Assembly: GCF_005048265.1 (NCBI RefSeq)
Contig: NZ_SUNH01000023.1
Location: 1-50,794 of the forward strand
From: Paracoccus hibiscisoli
GTDB lineage: Bacteria; Pseudomonadota; Alphaproteobacteria; Rhodobacterales; Rhodobacteraceae
DNA length: 50,794 bases
Reading direction: 5' to 3'
In this document: positions 46,533 through 50,794 of the stretch, piece by piece
How positions within the stretch are numbered: position 1 is the stretch's first letter
Layout: the number at the start of each line of letters is the position of its first letter
Program-made: the position numbers and the translations under genes
The notes under the pieces: generated by a model
The model's database searches: none
Told to the model about the DNA's origin: nothing
The model's input: only the letters and a program-made list of their open reading frames with translations

Positions 46533-47360
46533 TCAGTCCTTCTTGACCGTGGCGATATCGGGCGCGTCCACGGCCTTCATGCCGACGACATGATAGCCCG
46601 CATCGACGTGATGCACCTCTCCGGTGACACCCGCGCCAAGGCGCGACAGCAGATACAGCGCCGAATTCCCGACATCCTCCTGCGTGACATTGCGACGCAA
46701 GGGAGAGTTCAGCTCGTTCCATTTCATGATGTAGCGGAAGTCGCCGATGCCGCTGGCGGCCAGCGTCTTGATGGGTCCGGCGCTGATCGCGTTGACGCGG
46801 ATGTTGTCCTTGCCGAAATCCTCGGCCAGGTAGCGGACCGATGACTCCAGCGCGGCCTTGGCGACACCCATCACGTTGTAATGCGGCATCACCCGTTCGG
46901 CGCCGTAATAGGTCAGCGTCAGCATCGCGCCGCCATCGGTCATCATGGCGGCGGCGCGGCGGGCAACGGCGGTAAAGGAATAGACGGAAATATCCATCGT
47001 CATCAGGAAGTTGTCGCGCGTGGTTTCCGCATAGCGGCCGCGCAGCTGCTCCTTGTCGGAAAAGCCGATGGCGTGAACGATGAAGTCCAGCCCGCCCCAG
47101 GCCGCGCCCAGATCCGCGAACAGCGCGTCGATGGAGGCCTCGTCGGCCACGTCGCAGGGCAGGACCAGGCCCGATCCCAGCTGGGCGGCCAGCGGGTCCA
47201 CACGCTTTTTCAGCGCATCGCCCTGATAGCTGAAGGCCAGCTGCGCGCCCTCGGCGGCCAGCGCCTTGGCGATGCCCCAGGCGATCGACTTGTCATTGGC
47301 CAGTCCCATGATGAGACCGCGTTTTCCGGCCATCAGGCCGGCTCTCTGCTCGCTTGACAT
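46533..47360 (-). CDS. fabI: enoyl-ACP reductase (NADH), FabI
   Basis: Performs the last reduction of each fatty acid elongation cycle, 275 aa, a short-chain dehydrogenase fold. The cofactor motif is GLANDKSIAWGIAKAL. The active site is Y-x6-K in HYNVMGVAKAALES with a Tyr a few residues upstream in TYYGAERVMPH. DISVYSFTAVARRA and INAISAGPIKTLAASGIG are typical FabI segments. This enzyme is the target of triclosan-type inhibitors. It is divergent from pdxH, sharing an 80-bp promoter region. Confidence 0.95.
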   Translation of the reverse strand: MSSEQRAGLMAGKRGLIMGLANDKSIAWGIAKALAAEGAQLAFSYQGDALKKRVDPLAAQLGSGLVLPCDVADEASIDALFADLGAAWGGLDFIVHAIGFSDKEQLRGRYAETTRDNFLMTMDISVYSFTAVARRAAAMMTDGGAMLTLTYYGAERVMPHYNVMGVAKAALESSVRYLAEDFGKDNIRVNAISAGPIKTLAASGIGDFRYIMKWNELNSPLRRNVTQEDVGNSALYLLSRLGAGVTGEVHHVDAGYHVVGMKAVDAPDIATVKKD

Positions 47361-47439
47361 GTCTTGTCCCCCGCGCTTTCAACCATTTGATCGGTGATTA
47401 GGGCAACTGCCCTGTCGCAGCAAGCACAAGGAACGCGCG

Positions 47440-48063
47440 ATGACAGATCGAACCGGACTCTTCGCGGGCGACGACCCCTTCGACATCGCCCGCGCCTGGC
47501 TGGCCGAGGCGACCGCGACCGAACCAAACGACCCCAACGCCATCGCGCTGGCCACGGTCGATGCGCAGGGGATGCCCGATGTGCGGATGGTGCTGCTCAA
47601 GGAGATCGACGGGCAGGGGACCGACGGGACGTTCGTGTTCTACACCAATTACGACAGCGCCAAGGGCCGCCAGATCGGCGCGACCGGCACTGCGGCCTTT
47701 GTCATGCACTGGAAATCGCTGCATCGCCAGATCCGCGTCCGCGGCACCGTCACGCGGGAGGAGGGGCCGCAGGCCGACGCCTATTACGACAGCCGCGCCC
47801 TGCAAAGCAGGCTGGGAGCCTGGGCGTCGCGCCAGTCGCAGCCGCTGGACGCGCGATCGACCCTGGTGGCCGAGGTGGCCCGCGCCGGGCTGCGTCATGG
47901 CACGCGCCCGCAGCGCCCCCCGTTCTGGGGCGGCTTTCGCATCCGGCCGGTGCAGATCGAATTCTGGGCCGATGGCGCGTTTCGCCTGCATGACCGGTTC
48001 GTCTGGACACGCCGGGACGGTGCGGCCGAGGCGGGATGGGACGTCACACGCCTGTCACCCTGA
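47440..48063 (+). CDS. pdxH: pyridoxamine 5'-phosphate oxidase
   Basis: An FMN enzyme that makes PLP from PNP or PMP, 207 aa. FMN- and substrate-binding segments are visible: [44 protein letters not shown], and the C-terminal [14 protein letters not shown] with VTRLSP ending. The product PLP is used by the aminotransferase encoded upstream, among many others. The fabI-pdxH divergent arrangement is frequent in Rhodobacteraceae. Confidence 0.95.
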   Translation: MTDRTGLFAGDDPFDIARAWLAEATATEPNDPNAIALATVDAQGMPDVRMVLLKEIDGQGTDGTFVFYTNYDSAKGRQIGATGTAAFVMHWKSLHRQIRVRGTVTREEGPQADAYYDSRALQSRLGAWASRQSQPLDARSTLVAEVARAGLRHGTRPQRPPFWGGFRIRPVQIEFWADGAFRLHDRFVWTRRDGAAEAGWDVTRLSP

Positions 48064-48180
48064 CCTTGAACTGACAGCGAACGGTTCCGACATGGGACTG
48101 ACAGGGGTGGCAGAGTCCCGCCTCTGGCCACGTCCCGTATTGTAGTCGGGTCGAGGCCACTTTACTGTCGGAGCTTGGAA

Positions 48181-48786
48181 ATGCGCGAAGACGGAAATGC
48201 GATGACGGAAGAAGGCAGCCTCAGGCTGGTGACGGGTCTGGTCAAGTGGTTCGACCCCTCGAAGGGCTACGGCTTCGTCCTGGATGACGAAGGGGGCACG
48301 GACATTCTGCTGCATGCGAATGTCCTGCGGAACTTCGGCCGCAGCTCTGTCGCGGACCAGTCCCGGGTCCGCGTGATGGTTCAGCACACCAAGCGGGGCG
48401 TGCAGGCCGCCGAGGTCGTCTCGATCGAGCCGCCCCCGACGGATGGCCAGCCGCCCATCGCGGATCTGGACATCGACGTGATCGAGCACATGGACAGCCT
48501 GCCCCTGCGCCCCGCACGCGTGAAATGGTTCGACAAATCCAAGGGCTTCGGGTTCGCCAACATCTTCGGTCATGCCGATGACGTTTTCATCCATATCGAG
48601 GTTCTGCGCCATTCCGGTTTTGCTGACCTTGCCATCGGAGAGGCGATCTGTCTGCGCGTGGTCGAGGGACCGCGCGGCCTGATGGCGGCCCAGATATCGG
48701 CCTGGGACAACGCTCTGCCGCAGGACAAGGATGACCGCGGTCATCACGACGACGAGACTGATGTGATGGCCCATGTGGCGGAATAG
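48181..48786 (+). CDS. double cold-shock domain protein
   Basis: A 201-aa protein with two cold-shock domains. The first (about residues 12-80) has VKWFDPSKGYGFVLDD and ILLHANVL; the second (about 112-180) has VKWFDKSKGFGFANI and DVFIHIEVLR. These are the RNP1 and RNP2 motifs that bind single-stranded RNA or DNA. Twin-domain proteins are typical of alphaproteobacteria; the role in mRNA chaperoning is inferred. GGAG lies 7 bases before ATG 48181; another ATG at 48202 and a TTG at 48175 are possible. It overlaps the DUF192 gene by 14 bp. Confidence 0.88.
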   Translation: MREDGNAMTEEGSLRLVTGLVKWFDPSKGYGFVLDDEGGTDILLHANVLRNFGRSSVADQSRVRVMVQHTKRGVQAAEVVSIEPPPTDGQPPIADLDIDVIEHMDSLPLRPARVKWFDKSKGFGFANIFGHADDVFIHIEVLRHSGFADLAIGEAICLRVVEGPRGLMAAQISAWDNALPQDKDDRGHHDDETDVMAHVAE

Positions 48787-49291
48787 CCTTGCCGCGCTGC
48801 TGATCGCACTGGCGGCAGGCCCTGCGGCGGCGCAGGCGCCCGTCACGCCCGCGCCGGTTGCGGTCTGCACCAGCGACGTCGCGCTGATTCGCGTCGCACC
48901 GGACCGGGCACTGTCCTTTGCGGTCGAACTGGCCGATACGGCCAAATCGCGGGCGCGGGGGCTGATGTTCCGCCGCGATCTGCCCGCGGGGCAGGGGATG
49001 CTGTTCATCTATCCCGAACCGCAACCGGTCAGCTTCTGGATGCGCAATACGCTGATTCCCCTGGACATGGTCTTTGCCGATGCACAGGGCGTGATCCGCC
49101 ACATTCACGCCAATGCCCGCCCCCTGGACGAGACGCCGATTCCCGGCGCGGCCGTGGGCGACCCGGACCGCGACCGCCTGATGGTGCTGGAGATCGCCGG
49201 TGGCGAGGCCGCGCGGCTTGGGCTGGAGGCGGGCATGGTCCTGGCGCATCCGGGGCTTGACCCGGAAACCGCAGCCTGGCCCTGCGGCTAG
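48773..49291 (+). CDS. DUF192 family exported protein
   Basis: A 172-aa protein with a signal peptide (LAALLIALAAGPAAAQA) and a DUF192 domain: FAVELADTAKSRARGLMFR, GQGMLFIYPEPQPVSFWMRN and IPLDMVFADAQGVI. The domain is a small beta barrel of unknown function, mostly exported. It overlaps the end of the cold-shock gene by 14 bp in another frame, so it is probably co-transcribed. Confidence 0.85.
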   Translation: MWRNSLAALLIALAAGPAAAQAPVTPAPVAVCTSDVALIRVAPDRALSFAVELADTAKSRARGLMFRRDLPAGQGMLFIYPEPQPVSFWMRNTLIPLDMVFADAQGVIRHIHANARPLDETPIPGAAVGDPDRDRLMVLEIAGGEAARLGLEAGMVLAHPGLDPETAAWPCG

Positions 49292-49456
49292 GGCTTTTCA
49301 CCGCCGCAGTCTTACGCTAAAGCACAAGGGTTGAGCCGTGGCACAGCCTGTGTCGCGAGACGATGTCGGGCAACCCAGGCCCGACTGCTGAGAGGCTATT
49401 GTGATCGAACGCGTCCCAGCCAATACGGCTATCGGTCGCGGCTCGAGCCACGGATA

Positions 49457-49533
49457 CGGAGTGTAGCGCAGTCTGGTAGCGCGCCTGGTTTGGGACCAGG
49501 ATGTCGGGGGTTCGAATCCCTCCACTCCGACCA
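49457..49533 (+). tRNA. tRNA-Pro (anticodon TGG)
   Basis: A full cloverleaf of 77 nt including encoded CCA. The acceptor stem CGGAGTG pairs with CACTCCG, the D-arm is AGCGCAGTCTGGTAGCGCG, the anticodon stem CCTGG / CCAGG encloses TTTGGGA with anticodon TGG, and the T-loop is TTCGAAT. The discriminator base is A. The mobile-element debris begins shortly downstream, as often beside tRNA genes, but no attachment-site duplication is visible. Confidence 0.97.
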
Positions 49534-49573
49534 TCTCACCTCTGTTTTATGGCACGTAGCTCTGCCGTTCCTG

Positions 49574-49912
49574 TCAGGCGGCCTGCCTCTCAGGCTTGCC
49601 AGCTTGACTATAGCGGACGGTTGCTGAAGCTGCTTTAAGCGTCGCGGCGAAGGTATCCTGCAGCATTCCATCAAGGAATTCGTCCACGCTTGACGCAACG
49701 TCTGGATCATCCGCGCCCAGACCACCGGCTACGATTTTAATCTGTCCCGCGTCTGTCGTATCAAGCATTAACGTTACTCCTATACCGTCGTAGGACAAGA
49801 CGACATACGTCTCTGCGGATACCTGATCTGCAGCTTTGGTCGCAGCGACGGCATGTAGGAAAAACGACGGCCCATCAGTCTCCTGTGGAGTGGCGCCGCT
49901 CAATTCGAACAC
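49574..49912 (-). CDS. hypothetical protein, possibly truncated by IS481 remnant
   Basis: A 112-aa open frame starting with GTG at 49912, without a recognised domain. It is acidic, Ala/Thr/Asp-rich, with segments such as ETYVVLSYDGIGVTLMLD and DDPDVASSVDEFLDGML, predicted to be a mixed alpha/beta fold. Its GC content and codon use look lower than the core genes. The start lies directly against the stop of the IS481 remnant (49913-49915), so the true N-terminus may have been lost. I do not recognise a function. Confidence 0.4.
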   Translation of the reverse strand: MFELSGATPQETDGPSFFLHAVAATKAADQVSAETYVVLSYDGIGVTLMLDTTDAGQIKIVAGGLGADDPDVASSVDEFLDGMLQDTFAATLKAASATVRYSQAGKPERQAA

Positions 49913-50002
49913 TTATGCTCCCGGCATCTTGTGGATGGGATTTAGGATGACTCTGTTTGGCTCGGATGTCCAGATCTTGCAGATGTATTCGTAAGGCGTG
50001 AG

Positions 50003-50044
50003 GGCCAGCCATGGTCCGCCATCGGTCCGAGGACCATGGCGGCC
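50003..50044. repeat. palindromic insert A in IS481 remnant
   Basis: A 42-nt segment between the codons for LKTL and LTPYEY, where related transposases have only about two residues. It contains a perfect 10-bp inverted repeat, GCCATGGTCC (50008-50017) and GGACCATGGC (50031-50040). Its core CGCCATCGGTCCGAGGAC (50017-50034) is found again, inverted, in insert C. The frame is kept. Confidence 0.6.
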
Positions 50045-50185
50045 GAGCGTCTTGAGCCTGCGCGCAAAATTGTAAGCTGCCATGAAGTCGGTGAGATGGG
50101 TGCGGAGCTGGTCGTGGTCGTCGTAATGGAAGCGTTTGACCGTCGCGTTCTTGATCGTGCGGCGCGTCCGTTCGACCTGTCCGTT

Positions 50186-50230
50186 GCTCGGGAAAACAGC
50201 CCCCCGGACTGTTTTCTGATCCTCGCAACT
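50186..50230. repeat. palindromic insert B in IS481 remnant
   Basis: A 45-nt segment between the codons for KPNPPW and NGQVER, where relatives have one residue. It holds an 8-bp perfect hairpin GAAAACAG (50192-50199) / CTGTTTTC (50209-50216), with outer GTTGC / GCAAC arms at 50183-50187 and 50225-50229. The frame is kept. Sequence differs from inserts A and C. Confidence 0.55.
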
Positions 50231-50269
50231 CCAAGGGGGGTTTGGCTTCGTGAGGCGATGCTCGATACC

Positions 50270-50311
50270 GCTCGACCATGTCCTCGGACCGATGGCGAAC
50301 ACGGTCTCGCC
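50270..50311. repeat. palindromic insert C in IS481 remnant
   Basis: A 42-nt segment between the codons for MICE and GIEHR, where relatives have two residues. Arms GACCATGT (50274-50281) and ACACGGTC (50299-50306) pair with one wobble. The reverse complement of 50280-50297 is identical over 18 nt to the core of insert A. The frame is kept. Confidence 0.6.
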
Positions 50312-50371
50312 CTCGCAGATCATGTCAAAGCGCATGGGCCGGGAAGAGATGGTGTTGCGGTTCCGCGGCTG

Positions 50372-50431
50372 CTTGGGCCGACCTGAATGCCCCTCGCCAT
50401 CAGGCTTGAACCGATGGCGCCCGCTGGCTCG
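50372..50431. repeat. palindromic insert D in IS481 remnant
   Basis: A 60-nt segment directly after the second catalytic Asp codon (TILTD) and before QPRNRNT, replacing the expected NGIQF-like stretch. It holds a hairpin CGCCATC (50395-50401) / GATGGCG (50413-50419) with 11-nt loop. The frame is kept. CGCCATC is also the first part of the shared A/C core. Confidence 0.5.
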
Positions 50432-50628
50432 ATCGGTGAGAATGGTGTGAACCTGATAGGATGAGCCGCATGCCGGCGAATGCTTCGAGCATGTGCTGCA
50501 GGAACTCCCAGGCCGTCTTCCTGTCCGCCTTGTCGACGAGCTGGGTCACGGCAAACTTGCTTGTGCGGTCAATGCCGACGAACAGAAACAGCTTGCCTTC
50601 AGCGGTCTGCACCTCGGCGATGCCAAGA

Positions 50629-50794
50629 GGCGTTGTTGCAGAACTCTTATTGAGAGGGATTCACATCGCGATTTCATGCGGTTAGGCGGGCAGCATGAGC
50701 AAGCCCGATCCCGCCCGCTACCGCACGACGAACTGGCCCGCTTACAACGCTGCGCTCAGGAAGCGCGGGTCTTTGTTGATCTGGCTGGACAAGG
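50629..50794 (+). mobile_element. IS5-family insertion sequence, right copy (partial)
   Basis: It begins at GGCGTTGTTGCAGAAC, matching the left copy in inverted orientation. The 66-nt leader differs from the left copy at two bases and the visible transposase codons are identical. It interrupts the IS481 transposase near its first catalytic Asp. The element runs off the right edge. Target-site duplication cannot be judged because only one side of each copy is visible. Confidence 0.82.
50695..50794 (+). CDS. IS5-family transposase, N-terminal fragment (cut by window edge)
   Basis: 33 codons are visible from ATG 50695, MSKPDPARYRTTNWPAYN and onward to RGSLLIWLDK, which is the N-terminal region typical of IS5-family (IS427-like) transposases. 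There is no strong ribosome site in the leader. The DDE catalytic domain would follow outside the window. The first 20 codons match the left copy exactly. Confidence 0.8.
   Translation, partial: MSKPDPARYRTTNWPAYNAALRKRGSLLIWLDK

Larger units (their letters stand above)
49913..50628 (-). pseudogene. IS481-family transposase, decayed, with palindromic inserts
   Basis: This is the C-terminal catalytic part of an IS481-type DDE transposase: IAEVQTAEGKLFLFVGIDRTSK, WEFLQHML, VHTILTD, QPRNRNTISS, MRFDMICE, GIEHRLTKPN, NGQVER, ATVKRFHYDDHDQLRTHL, FMAAYNFARRLKTL and LTPYEYICKIWTSEP. The 5' end is cut by the right IS5 copy and the position of the first catalytic Asp reads Gly. One frameshift lies near 50461-50478, and four further extra segments interrupt conserved blocks while keeping frame. 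The last residues (HKMPGA, then stop) deviate from the usual ending. It cannot encode an active enzyme. Confidence 0.82.

Noticed and set aside
49510..49600. phage or island attachment site at the 3' end of tRNA-Pro
   Set aside because: No repeat of the tRNA 3' end is found downstream in the window and no integrase is present.

Overview
The window is GC-rich, tightly packed chromosomal DNA from an alphaproteobacterium, most likely of the Rhodobacteraceae/Paracoccaceae and quite possibly a Paracoccus. This rests on gene content: an FnrL-type box in front of ccoGHIS, the trpGDC-moaC-moeA-lexA block, a LexA box of the GTTC-N7-GTTC type, short HisG with HisZ, an atypical-looking HisRS and the PpiD-TrpE pair. 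No lineage marker such as 16S rRNA is present. Almost all genes are housekeeping and many overlap as ATGA or GTGA.

Layout: 1-127 is the outer end of an IS5-family element, followed by about 600 bp without a convincing gene and then parE (-). Next come a glutathione transferase and a lipoprotein hydrolase (-), a DUF1007 / nickel-cobalt transporter pair (+), and the cbb3 oxidase maturation operon ccoGHIS (+) behind an FnrL box. hisS-hisZ-hisG (-) follow, then slyX, purA, a DUF2842 gene, thiN and ispG (+). Next are moaA (-), a lipoprotein (+), an AlkD-like gene (-), aroA (+), prpE (-) and maeB (-). Divergent from maeB is a nucleoside salvage operon cdd-deoA-deoB-add-upp (+). Then come a SPOR protein (+), hemE (-) and hemC (+). 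A long minus-strand block reads trpG-trpD-ung-trpC-moaC-moeA and then lexA, which has its own SOS box. Opposite it are a truncated YibQ-like gene, an aminotransferase, ppiD and trpE (+). The right part has a PRC-barrel protein, gpt, a LysE exporter and fabI (-), then pdxH, a double cold-shock protein, a DUF192 protein and tRNA-Pro(TGG) (+).

The last 1.3 kb is mobile-element debris: an orphan ORF, a decayed IS481-family transposase and the start of a second IS5-family copy. The two IS5 copies are inverted and read outward. The window stops inside both, so it may be a contig bounded by repeats.

The most unusual feature is the IS481 transposase remnant (49913-50628). It appears to carry several short palindromic inserts (about 42-60 nt). 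Four of them keep the reading frame, and two share an identical 18-nt core in opposite orientation. This resembles the way Rickettsia palindromic elements sit inside genes, and it is the best candidate here for something undescribed. Other points of interest are a trp cluster broken at a truncated yibQ, ung sitting inside the trp operon, a perfect 20-bp operator-like palindrome between maeB and cdd, TTTGCAAA-like sites upstream of prpE, and two families of repeated intergenic terminator modules.
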